Of a stretch of DNA of 64,000 nucleotides, positions 16,801 to 25,403 are shown one piece after another. Numbering within the stretch: position 1 is the first letter of the stretch; the number at the start of each line of letters is the position of its first letter. Location of the stretch: the NCBI GenBank assembly GCA_016711805.1, contig JADJSH010000037.1, forward strand, positions 124,001-188,000, given 5' to 3'. A model generated the notes under the pieces. It did not search any database. It was given only the letters and a program-made list of their open reading frames with translations, and was not told the DNA's origin. The position numbers and the translations under genes are program-made. The stretch comes from Bacteroidota bacterium (GTDB lineage: Bacteria > Bacteroidota > Bacteroidia > B-17B0 > Aurantibacillaceae).

Positions 16801-18471
16801 ATGACTGATATAGAAATTGCTCAATCTGTTACTCCAATTCATATAAAAAAAATTGCAGAAAAAATAAATGTAAGTGAGGACGATTTAGAGTTATACGGAA
16901 AATACAAAGCTAAATTACCTCTTCATTTAATTGATGAGGAAAAAATAAAATTATCCAAACTAATTTTAGTAACGGCATTAACCCCTACGCCTGCAGGCGA
17001 AGGTAAAACAACCGTATCTATCGGATTAAACGAAGGATTAAATAAAATTGGAAAAAAGAGTATTGTGGTTTTAAGAGAACCATCCTTAGGTCCTGTTTTT
17101 GGGATAAAAGGCGGAGCGGCTGGCGGAGGCTATTCTCAAGTTATTCCAATGGAAGATATCAACCTTCATTTTACAGGAGATTTTTCGGCCATTGAAAAAG
17201 CAAATAATTTTTTAGCAGCTATTATTGATAATGTCATTCAAAACAATGATCATCCAATTAAATTAGATCCAAGAACCATTGTTTGGAAACGTGTGATTGA
17301 CATGAATGATAGAAGTTTACGAAACATCATCATAGGTATTGGCGGAAAAGCAAACGGGGTTATGAGACAAGATGGTTTTAATATTACTGCGGCTTCAGAG
17401 ATTATGGCTATTTTATGTTTATCAAATAACTTATCTAATTTAAAAGAAAAACTAGGAAATATTTTTGTTGGATTTACATATAACAACGAACCTGTTTATG
17501 CCAAAGATTTAAAGGCTGAAAATGCGATGACCATTTTATTAAAAGATGCCATTCAACCAAACTTAGTTCAAACGCTTGAAGGAAATCCTGCTATTATACA
17601 TGGTGGTCCGTTTGCTAATATTGCTCAAGGAACCAATTCGATTTTAGCAACTAAAATGGGATTATCGCTTGGCGATTACGTGGTAACCGAAGCTGGATTT
17701 GGTGCAGACTTAGGAGCAGAGAAATTTTTAAATATCAAATGTGGTTACGGAAAATTAAAACCGAGTATGGTTGTATTAGTGGCAACCATACGCGCTTTAA
17801 AACATCATGGTGGAGCTTTGGCAAATGAACTTAATATACCTTCTGTTGAAAAAGTAAAAAAAGGATTTTGTAATTTAGAAAAGCATATCGAAAACATACA
17901 AAAATTTGGCATCACTCCCGTTATAGCCATTAATCATTTTGTGAAAGATACGGATGAAGAGATTAACGCCTTAATTGAATTATGTAATCAATTAAACGTG
18001 AAAGCAGTGGTGAGTAAAGGTTGGCTATTGGGAGGAAACGGTACGCAAGAATTAGCAAAAGCAGTTGTTGAAGAAATTGAAAAAAGTACAACGACTAATT
18101 TCAAACCACTTTATGATTGGAATACCAGCATCAAACAAAAAATAGAAACCATTGCCAAAGAAATTTATGGTGCTGATACTATTGAGTATGCAACAAAAGC
18201 AGAACAAGATTTAAAACGAATTGAGAATTTGGGTTTATCACATTTGCCAATTTGTATGGCAAAAACACAAAAATCATTTTCGGATAACGAAAAACGTATT
18301 GGCAGACCAACAAATTTTACCGTTGCGGTTCGTGAATTTGAAATTGCAGCCGGCGCTGGTTTTATCATTCCTATTTTAGGCTCTATGATGCGCATGCCCG
18401 GCTTACCATCTATTCCTGCTTCCGAAGGCATGAGCATTGATGATAATGGCGTGATTAGCGGCTTATCATAA
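16801..18471 (+). CDS. fhs: Formate-tetrahydrofolate ligase
   Basis: This enzyme joins formate to tetrahydrofolate using ATP, giving 10-formyl-THF for one-carbon metabolism in the cytoplasm. The 556-residue chain is full length. It has the P-loop TPAGEGKTTVSIG (about 62-74), the LREPSLGPVFGIKGGAAGGG segment (about 82-101) and the C-terminal RMPGLPSIP motif (about 535-543). It stands alone, with no folD or other folate gene next to it in the window. Confidence 0.97.
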   Translation: MTDIEIAQSVTPIHIKKIAEKINVSEDDLELYGKYKAKLPLHLIDEEKIKLSKLILVTALTPTPAGEGKTTVSIGLNEGLNKIGKKSIVVLREPSLGPVFGIKGGAAGGGYSQVIPMEDINLHFTGDFSAIEKANNFLAAIIDNVIQNNDHPIKLDPRTIVWKRVIDMNDRSLRNIIIGIGGKANGVMRQDGFNITAASEIMAILCLSNNLSNLKEKLGNIFVGFTYNNEPVYAKDLKAENAMTILLKDAIQPNLVQTLEGNPAIIHGGPFANIAQGTNSILATKMGLSLGDYVVTEAGFGADLGAEKFLNIKCGYGKLKPSMVVLVATIRALKHHGGALANELNIPSVEKVKKGFCNLEKHIENIQKFGITPVIAINHFVKDTDEEINALIELCNQLNVKAVVSKGWLLGGNGTQELAKAVVEEIEKSTTTNFKPLYDWNTSIKQKIETIAKEIYGADTIEYATKAEQDLKRIENLGLSHLPICMAKTQKSFSDNEKRIGRPTNFTVAVREFEIAAGAGFIIPILGSMMRMPGLPSIPASEGMSIDDNGVISGLS

Positions 18472-18533
18472 CTAAAAGGTACTAGTATTTAAACCAAAAT
18501 GATATTTGGAATCCATGCTATCTATTTAATTTT

Positions 18534-18541
18534 TATCTTTG
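18534..18541 (+). promoter_or_regulatory. Putative -7 element (TATCTTTG) for the M43 protease gene
   Basis: A perfect TAnnTTTG lies 18 bases before the ATG at 18560. The nearest TTG (18506-18508) is 25 bases upstream, slightly beyond the usual spacing. Confidence 0.4.
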
Positions 18542-18559
18542 GTAGTAAATCCAATTAAG

Positions 18560-21265
18560 ATGAAATTTAAAATCTACTTTACATCCCTATTCATTATTTT
18601 ATTTTCCGCAATATATAATGCTCAGGAGTTAAAACATTGTGGGACTGATGAAGCTATCAGACAATTATATACGGCTCATCCAGAGTTATTACAATCGTTT
18701 ATTGATAATGAACAGATTTACAATTCCAAAATCAATGCTCAAAAAGGTTTACAAAGCACCACGGTATATACTATTCCTGTAGTTTTTCATGTGCTTCATC
18801 AAAATGGTTCTGAAAACATTTCCGATGCTCAAATTATAGACGGGATAAATATTTTGAATCGCGACATGAGAAAATTAAATAGTGACACTAGTTTAATTAT
18901 TAACAGATTTAAGCCTTTAGCTTCTGATGTGAGAATTGTGTTTGAGTTAGCGAAACTAGATCCCCAAGGAAATTGCACCAATGGAATTGACAGAATTTAT
19001 ACAAGTAAAACAAACTATGGAGATGATAGCGCCAAAGTAAATCCTTGGCCACGTGATAAATATTTAAATATTTGGACAGCTAAAGCTTTACAACAAGGCT
19101 GGGCTGGCTATGCCTATTATCCATCAGCCGCAACTGTCTCATTGGTTGTTCATGATGGCTTAATGATTTTAGCTGACTATATTGGTTCTATTGGTACAAG
19201 TAATGCCAATAAATCTCGCACCCTTACTCACGAAGTAGGACACTGGTTAGATTTAGGTCACCCTTGGAACACAACCATTAATATTTCTATCAATGTAGGT
19301 TTAGCTTGTGGCGATGATTTAGTCTTTGATACGCCAATTACTAAAGGGCACACCACTTGTCCTAATTTACTAACGCCAGATTGTATGATTGATAATTTCT
19401 CGACAGGTATTCTTGATTTTAACAATGTAACCACATCTTCTGGAAATATTGATACAAGTATTCCGGCTTCTGTATTTGATAGTTTGACCATTACTCCATT
19501 TACAGCAACGGGCGTATCGGGAAATTCTGGAATAGCTGGGGAATTTTCATTTTCTGATTGGCCAACCGGTGCAACCAATGGAGAAACCAATTATAGTAAT
19601 TTAACTGGCGCATTAGATCCTTTGAAATATTACGAAATTACAGTTGCCCCAAAAGCCTCATCATCCATGAGTTTAACAGGCTTGAAATTCAAAGTTAATC
19701 GTTCGTTAACTGGTCCGCGCACATACGCTATTCGCTCTAGTGCTGATGGCTTTACAAATAATTTAACTGCCACTATTACTCCAATCAATTCAAACCTAAG
19801 TGTAAACACTGGCAATGTGTTTTTTTATAATAATGATGCGAGCAATGCTGAATTAGGAAGTACTATTACTGTTTCTGGGGCAAATTTCACTCATAAGGAT
19901 ATACCAGTAACATTTAGAATTTATGCTTTTAATGCAGAAGATAATTTAGGTGAATTTTCAATTGATGATGTTTCTATTTTAGGTTCTACTGGTATAATCG
20001 AAAACATTCAAAATTATATGGAATATTCGTATTGCTGCCACATGTGGACCATTGGGCAAAAAGACCGTATGCGTTTAGCTGTTGAAAGTGCCATTGCAGA
20101 TAGAAGTAATTTATGGTCGGCCACCAACCTAATTGCAACAGGTATTACAGCACCAAGCACAACCTGTGCTCCAACTCCAGATTTTTATGCAAGTAGAACT
20201 CGAATATGCAAAGGGAGTAATATTACTTTTACAAAAAATATTTTAAACGGCACAGAAACTAGTAGAGTATGGAACTTTGAAGGAGGAACACCAGCTACAT
20301 CCACAGCAGTAAGTCCTGTAGTTAGCTACTCTGCCGCAGGAATTTATTCTGTAAGTTTATCTGCAACTAATGCCGCCGGTACAAACACAGTTACTAAAAC
20401 GCAATACATCAGAGTAGATAATACCTTAGCTGATGTTGTTGCAACTGGCAATTATTACGAAGGCTTTGAAACACCAACGATATTAGATTATACATGGGAA
20501 TCATACGACTTAGATAATAATGGACATAAATGGGCTTATGCTGCAAATGCAGGAATATTAGGGTCAAATGCTGTTGTTATGAATGCTTATGGTAACTACG
20601 CCCAAGATATAGACGTTATGATGAGCCCTTCATTTGACTTAACTTCTCCCTTAAATCAAGTGTTTACTTTCAAAATAGCAGCCGCTTCTACAACTACGGT
20701 GACTGCTGACATACAAGATGAGTTGAGAGTGTTTTTCTCAACAAACTGTGGCGCTACTTGGCTCCAAAGAGCTATTTACACAGGAACTACGCTCATCAAT
20801 AATCCTGCAACTACATCAGCATTTGTGCCTAATGGTTCTACTATATGGACAACTAATACAATTACTATTCCTTCCTTTTTTCAAACGAGCAATGCGTTTG
20901 TGAAATTTCAATACAAGTCTAGTTTTGCCAGCAACAACGTTTATATTGATGATATCAATATTTCATCTTTAACTGTAGGATTAAATGAAATGCAAGATGC
21001 AAATCCCAATTTCTTAATTTTCCCAAATCCTAGTAATGATAAAACTACTATCAGCTATCATTTAAATTCTGATGCTAAAGTTGGCATACAAATTATTGAT
21101 GTATTAGGAAAATCTATTTATCAAAAAACTCCTATTACACAATCTGCTGGTGAGTACTCTGAAGTCGTATCTAAAAATGAACTAAATTTGAGTAATGGTG
21201 TTTACTTTGTAAAACTGTTAATTAACAATAAAATACAAGTACAGAAATTAATTATTTCAAAATAA
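18560..21265 (+). CDS. Secreted M43-family zinc metalloprotease with PKD-like and T9SS sorting domains
   Basis: A protein of about 901 residues exported by Sec and T9SS. It has a signal peptide (MKFKIYFTSLFIILFSAIYNAQ), a propeptide, then a cytophagalysin/pappalysin-type catalytic domain with HEVGHWLDLGH from His224 and the downstream acidic segment CGDDLVFDTP. The Met-turn NYMEYS comes only at about Met487. The gap holds an extra beta-sandwich domain ending in FRIYAFNAEDN...FSIDDVSI. Next come a PKD-like domain (about 545-620), a beta-sandwich (about 630-805) and a C-terminal sorting domain (LIFPNPS to KLIISK). The ATG at 18560 is chosen because it begins the signal peptide. The upstream TTG at 18539 lies in the promoter element. 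Confidence 0.9.
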   Translation: MKFKIYFTSLFIILFSAIYNAQELKHCGTDEAIRQLYTAHPELLQSFIDNEQIYNSKINAQKGLQSTTVYTIPVVFHVLHQNGSENISDAQIIDGINILNRDMRKLNSDTSLIINRFKPLASDVRIVFELAKLDPQGNCTNGIDRIYTSKTNYGDDSAKVNPWPRDKYLNIWTAKALQQGWAGYAYYPSAATVSLVVHDGLMILADYIGSIGTSNANKSRTLTHEVGHWLDLGHPWNTTINISINVGLACGDDLVFDTPITKGHTTCPNLLTPDCMIDNFSTGILDFNNVTTSSGNIDTSIPASVFDSLTITPFTATGVSGNSGIAGEFSFSDWPTGATNGETNYSNLTGALDPLKYYEITVAPKASSSMSLTGLKFKVNRSLTGPRTYAIRSSADGFTNNLTATITPINSNLSVNTGNVFFYNNDASNAELGSTITVSGANFTHKDIPVTFRIYAFNAEDNLGEFSIDDVSILGSTGIIENIQNYMEYSYCCHMWTIGQKDRMRLAVESAIADRSNLWSATNLIATGITAPSTTCAPTPDFYASRTRICKGSNITFTKNILNGTETSRVWNFEGGTPATSTAVSPVVSYSAAGIYSVSLSATNAAGTNTVTKTQYIRVDNTLADVVATGNYYEGFETPTILDYTWESYDLDNNGHKWAYAANAGILGSNAVVMNAYGNYAQDIDVMMSPSFDLTSPLNQVFTFKIAAASTTTVTADIQDELRVFFSTNCGATWLQRAIYTGTTLINNPATTSAFVPNGSTIWTTNTITIPSFFQTSNAFVKFQYKSSFASNNVYIDDINISSLTVGLNEMQDANPNFLIFPNPSNDKTTISYHLNSDAKVGIQIIDVLGKSIYQKTPITQSAGEYSEVVSKNELNLSNGVYFVKLLINNKIQVQKLIISK

Positions 21266-21298
21266 TAATTTCCTTTACTGTCTATTTAATTAAACGAT

Positions 21299-22897
21299 AT
21301 GTTTCAAAAACAAAACATTCCACTAACTATTACAGATCTTTTTTCTTCGCTGTTTTCAGATTATATTTCTCAGTCTTCTCAAGTAAAATCTTTTTACAAT
21401 GGACACTTTTCTTTAAAAGATTTTTCAAAGTATTTAAAAACAAACGAATTTGATTATTTAAATAGAACCGTATTAGTTAATGCCCTAAACAACCAATCTC
21501 ATCTTGCATCGAATACAAGTTCATTATCAAAAGCAAATATTGCATTACTCCAAAAAGGAACTACTTATACAATTACAACAGGTCATCAATTGTGCTTATT
21601 TACTGGCCCACTTTATTTTATTTATAAAATAGCTAGCACTATTAATTTATGTAAATCTCTAAAAACAAATTTTCCTGAAAAAGATTTTGTGCCTGTGTAT
21701 TGGATGGCAAGCGAAGATCATGATTTTGAAGAAATAAACCACGTTTATGTATTTGGTAAAAAAGTAGTGTGGAATAGTTTGCAGAAAGGAGCCGTTGGAG
21801 AATTCAGCACTGAAGGACTACAAGAAGTGATTACCGAACTAAAAACAATTTTAGGCGATAACGAAAAATCAAATGAACTGATTCAACTGTTCGAAAAAGC
21901 TTATACGAATTATTCTAATTTAGCGGACGCCACTCGTTACTTGGTAAATGAGTTGTTTGGAGAATATGGAATTATTATTTTAGATGGTAATGACGCCAAT
22001 TTAAAACAACTGTTTAAAGACGAATTTAAAAAAGATATTTTCGAAAACACCTCTGCTCAATTTGTAAACAAAACTATTGAAGAATTAAAAGTAAATTATT
22101 CTGCTCAAGTTACTCCACGCGACATTAATGTTTTTTATAAAGAAAAAGGATTAAGAGAACGTATTGAAAAACAAGGCAATGATTATGTAGTTTTGAATAC
22201 AGATATTAAATTCACTGAACAAGAATTAAATAACATCATTGAAACAACACCTGAAAAGTTAAGTCCTAATGTGGTGTTGCGCCCTTTATACCAACAAAAA
22301 ATATTACCTAACATTGCCTACGTTGGCGGACCAGGAGAAATTGCGTATTGGTTAGAATATAAAACCATGTTTGAAGTTTATGAAATTCATTTGCCAATTT
22401 TAATGCCTCGTAATTTTGTGATGTTTATTGATAAAGGCACTCAAAACAAAATTCAAAAGTTAAACCTCACTATTGAAGATGTATTTAAAGATGGTGAGGA
22501 ATTAGTAAAGGCATTCATCAAAACACAACATGATGATATTAACTTAGAAGAAGCTAAAACTCAATTGACTTCAATATATGCTTCAGTATTAGAAACTGTT
22601 TCTGCCATTGATAAAACATTGGTTGGAACAACAGAAGCAGAAAAACAAAAAGCCATTAATGGGTTAGCAACTATCGAACAAAAAATAAACCGAGCGTTAA
22701 AACAAAAATCGGAAACAGATATCAATCAAATTTGGGCAATTAAAGAAAAATTATTCCCTAAAAATACGCCGCAAGAACGCTACGATAATTTCAGTATGTA
22801 CTACACTAAATTCGGAAAAGAATTTATTACGAATTTAATGAATGAATTAACTTACGATTTAGAAAATTTTGAATACACGATTTTGAAAGAATTGTAA
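21299..22897 (+). CDS. bshC: Bacillithiol biosynthesis cysteine-adding enzyme
   Basis: BshC adds cysteine to glucosaminyl-malate in the last step of bacillithiol synthesis. The 532-residue length is typical. The diagnostic segment TGHQLCLFTGPLY is at 94-106, followed by VYWMASEDHDFEEINH (about 138-153) and AYVGGPGEIAYW (about 341-352), all hallmarks of the family. A coiled coil lies near the C-terminus (about 400-480). It is 33 bases after the protease gene and converges with a small minus-strand gene. Confidence 0.95.
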   Translation: MFQKQNIPLTITDLFSSLFSDYISQSSQVKSFYNGHFSLKDFSKYLKTNEFDYLNRTVLVNALNNQSHLASNTSSLSKANIALLQKGTTYTITTGHQLCLFTGPLYFIYKIASTINLCKSLKTNFPEKDFVPVYWMASEDHDFEEINHVYVFGKKVVWNSLQKGAVGEFSTEGLQEVITELKTILGDNEKSNELIQLFEKAYTNYSNLADATRYLVNELFGEYGIIILDGNDANLKQLFKDEFKKDIFENTSAQFVNKTIEELKVNYSAQVTPRDINVFYKEKGLRERIEKQGNDYVVLNTDIKFTEQELNNIIETTPEKLSPNVVLRPLYQQKILPNIAYVGGPGEIAYWLEYKTMFEVYEIHLPILMPRNFVMFIDKGTQNKIQKLNLTIEDVFKDGEELVKAFIKTQHDDINLEEAKTQLTSIYASVLETVSAIDKTLVGTTEAEKQKAINGLATIEQKINRALKQKSETDINQIWAIKEKLFPKNTPQERYDNFSMYYTKFGKEFITNLMNELTYDLENFEYTILKEL

Positions 22898-22900
22898 AGA

Positions 22901-23161
22901 TTACAAATCCTCTTCTGCAACTGGTTTTTTTCTGATGACTCTCCAAACAGTAACAAGTTGTTTACGAAAAATAAATGCGAGTAATAAATAAGGAACCGCC
23001 ATTAAGTATAAAATTCCTTGATTGATTCCACCAGCTACTGAGTTTTTTTGTCCCTGACTGCTTTCTACAGAAGCTTTACACATGGCACATTGTGCTTCTG
23101 TCATATTTGGTAATAACACCAACAATAGAATAATACTTAATATGAACGTGTATTTTTTCAC
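22901..23161 (-). CDS. Small secreted/membrane protein with CxxC motif, unknown
   Basis: An 86-residue protein with a hydrophobic N-terminus (about 4-23), a conserved-looking CAMCKASVES motif directly after it, a second membrane helix (about 48-65) and a basic tail. The CxxC placed just outside the membrane suggests a redox or metal site, which is inference. It ends three bases from the bshC stop in convergent orientation. Confidence 0.65.
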   Translation of the reverse strand: MKKYTFILSIILLLVLLPNMTEAQCAMCKASVESSQGQKNSVAGGINQGILYLMAVPYLLLAFIFRKQLVTVWRVIRKKPVAEEDL

Positions 23162-23204
23162 TTTACAAATGTAAGACTTTTTTTCAAAACAATTTTAATG
23201 TTCT

Positions 23205-23325
23205 TTGCGTGAGGGATGCGAGCGAAAATCCTTTTTTATGCCTCCTTTAAAAAAGATTGAAGCGGGTCAGCCCGACGGCGCTTTGTTTAAAGAGCGAAGT
23301 CGAAGTACGTTGCGCCGACACGCCC
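23205..23325. repeat. GC-rich structured intergenic element
   Basis: This stretch is clearly richer in G and C than its surroundings. It holds a short hairpin CGGG-TCAG-CCCG (23263-23274) and a longer pairing of CGGCGC (23276-23281) with GCGCCG (23312-23317). Short open frames cross it on the plus strand but lack gene-like features. It resembles dispersed Bacteroidota intergenic elements beginning GTGAGGGAT, which is recall rather than a search result. It could be a mobile palindromic repeat or part of a 3' structure for pgeF. Confidence 0.45.
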
Positions 23326-23332
23326 AAATCAA

Positions 23333-24037
23333 CTATAACATTATTACAGCCCACATGCGTCCCGTTTTTCCATTATCTCTTCTATAAGAAAAGAAATCGG
23401 GCTCAGTGGTGCAACGATTCATGCTCCAAATATGTTCACTTAAAACTCCACTTTCTAAGGATACAAATTCGTTAGCTTTCAAAAGGTCCATCTGACGTCC
23501 GTTCCAGCAGTTTTCTGGGAAACCCGCTTCCCTAAATTGTTGAATAACCTCTAAACTTACCTCGTAATTTTTCGCGCAAATACCTTGTCCGATGGCTACC
23601 TTAATATGATTAATATCAGCGCCTAGCTTTACCATTTCATATAAAGTATTTTTAACAATTCTAGCTAATGTACCTTTCCAACCGCAATGTGCAGCGCCAA
23701 TAACTCCATTTTTCTCATCGTGAAATAAAATGGGGTAACAATCTGCTGCGCCAACGGCAATGGCAATATTTTTTTGATTGGTTACCAAAGCATCGCCTGT
23801 TTGTTTTCCCGCTTGAGCTTGACAGACACTATTACTATGAATTTGATTTAGATAGGATACTTGGCTCATATCAATATTCAAAGCACCTAAAGCACGCTTT
23901 CTATTTTCAGCAATATTCTCTGACAAATCTTCGGTTCCTCCTAAATTTAAACTCAAAAATGGTTCAGGCGAAACACCCCCATGACGTGTTGAAAAACCAT
24001 GAATTGTGTTAATATGAGGTGTTTTTATCCAGTACAT
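23333..24037 (-). CDS. pgeF: Peptidoglycan editing factor / multicopper-laccase-domain protein
   Basis: A 234-residue YfiH/PgeF family enzyme. The family is reported to remove wrongly incorporated residues from peptidoglycan precursors, and relatives have purine nucleosidase activity. Zinc/catalytic residues are in place: His68 (QIHS), Cys100 (AADC) and His117 (AAHCGWKGT). FSTRHGGVS (15-23) and LNLG are also conserved. The ATG at 24037 gives the normal N-terminus MYWIKTPHI, and the longer frame to 24139 adds nothing family-like. It is divergent from the helicase gene with about 70 bases between. Confidence 0.92.
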   Translation of the reverse strand: MYWIKTPHINTIHGFSTRHGGVSPEPFLSLNLGGTEDLSENIAENRKRALGALNIDMSQVSYLNQIHSNSVCQAQAGKQTGDALVTNQKNIAIAVGAADCYPILFHDEKNGVIGAAHCGWKGTLARIVKNTLYEMVKLGADINHIKVAIGQGICAKNYEVSLEVIQQFREAGFPENCWNGRQMDLLKANEFVSLESGVLSEHIWSMNRCTTEPDFFSYRRDNGKTGRMWAVIML

Positions 24038-24109
24038 TTTTGTAGTGTTTACGCCATAAAAATAGTAAATTAGCCCTTTAAAAATGAACTTATTTAATAC
24101 TTTACAAAA

Positions 24110-25366
24110 TTGACTTTCAACGACTTTAATTTCGATCAATCATTAATAGATGGTTTGCAATCTATGGGTTACAAACTGCCTACTCCTATACAACAACAAG
24201 CTATCCCTGTTATTCAACAAGGAAAAGACCTTATTGCCTGCGCACAAACTGGTACTGGAAAAACTGCCGCCTTCGTATTACCGGTTTTAGATAAAATTAT
24301 CAAAACTAAAAAAGGCGGCATTAATACTTTAATTATTGCTCCAACACGCGAATTAGTGCTTCAAATTGACCAGCAAATAGAAGGTATGGCTTATTTTTGT
24401 GGCGTTAGTTCTATTGGCATTTACGGCGGTAATGATGGCGTTACTTGGGAACGACAAGCAAGATCTTTACGCGAAGGCGTGGATATTGTAATTGCAACTC
24501 CCGGGCGTTTAATTGCTTTGCTTCAGTCTGGCGACATCAAATTTGAAACCATTGAACATTTAATATTGGATGAAGCCGATCGTATGTTGGATATGGGTTT
24601 TGCAGATGATATTAAAACAATCTTAAAATACGTTCCTGAGAAAAGACAAACCATTATGTTCTCAGCGACGATGGCACCAAAAATTAGAGTATTGGCTGGG
24701 CATTTATTAAACAATCCTGAAACAATTAATATTGCGCTTTCTAAACCAGCTGCTGGCATTGTGCAACAAGCCTATGTAGTTTATGATGGACAAAAAGAAA
24801 AATTATTAAAAGAGATTTTAAAAAATGAAGATTTTTCTTCAGTAATTATTTTCTCCTCAACCAAAGAAAAAGTAAAAGAATTAGCGCAAACCTTTAAAGC
24901 TTTAAAATATTCGGTTCAAGGTTTCTCTTCTGATTTGGAGCAAACGGAACGCGAAGAAATTATGCGAAATTTTAAAGCCCGTAACTTGCGTATTTTAATT
25001 GGCACCGATATTTTATCTCGTGGTATTGATGTGGACGGAATTTCTTTAGTAGTAAATTTTGATGCGCCACCAGATCCAGAAGATTATATTCACCGTATTG
25101 GTCGTACAGCTCGTGCAGCAAAAGCAGGTGTTGCCATTACTTTTATTAATGAAAAAGATCAACCTCGTTTTGCACAAATTGAAGCCTTAATGGGAATGGA
25201 TGTAACTAAAATGCCAATTCCTGAAGAGTTTGGAAAAGGCCCAGAATATAATCCAGACGCCAACAAAAAGAAATTTGACAAGCCTCGTGGCTTTGGCGGA
25301 AAAGGAAAACCAGGCGGGACAAAACCGGGAAATAAAAAACCTTTTCACGGACCAAAAAAAGCTTAA
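24110..25366 (+). CDS. DEAD-box RNA helicase (RhlE-like)
   Basis: A 418-residue ATP-dependent RNA helicase. It has the Q motif region F6...PTPIQ (24-28), Walker A AQTGTGKT (45-52), PTREL, DEAD at 154-157, SAT, a RGIDVDG motif and HRIGRTAR (about 327-334). The C-terminal tail is basic and rich in Gly/Lys/Pro, which is typical of RhlE-type proteins that act on ribosome assembly or structured mRNA. It begins with TTG at 24110. MTFNDFNF is the expected N-terminus, and a nearby ATG (24083) is closed by a stop before this point. Confidence 0.92.
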   Translation: MTFNDFNFDQSLIDGLQSMGYKLPTPIQQQAIPVIQQGKDLIACAQTGTGKTAAFVLPVLDKIIKTKKGGINTLIIAPTRELVLQIDQQIEGMAYFCGVSSIGIYGGNDGVTWERQARSLREGVDIVIATPGRLIALLQSGDIKFETIEHLILDEADRMLDMGFADDIKTILKYVPEKRQTIMFSATMAPKIRVLAGHLLNNPETINIALSKPAAGIVQQAYVVYDGQKEKLLKEILKNEDFSSVIIFSSTKEKVKELAQTFKALKYSVQGFSSDLEQTEREEIMRNFKARNLRILIGTDILSRGIDVDGISLVVNFDAPPDPEDYIHRIGRTARAAKAGVAITFINEKDQPRFAQIEALMGMDVTKMPIPEEFGKGPEYNPDANKKKFDKPRGFGGKGKPGGTKPGNKKPFHGPKKA

Positions 25367-25403
25367 TTATTACACAAAATTGTATATTTAAATTTTAAAA
25401 TAA

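Noticed and set aside
18472..18538. Riboswitch or terminator between fhs and the M43 protease gene
   Set aside because: Only about 67 bases, without a stable hairpin and T run; a -7 promoter element is the only clear signal.
23205..23475. Two short plus-strand ORFs (60 and 72 aa) over the GC-rich element
   Set aside because: They cross the structured element and run antisense into pgeF; composition and content are not protein-like.
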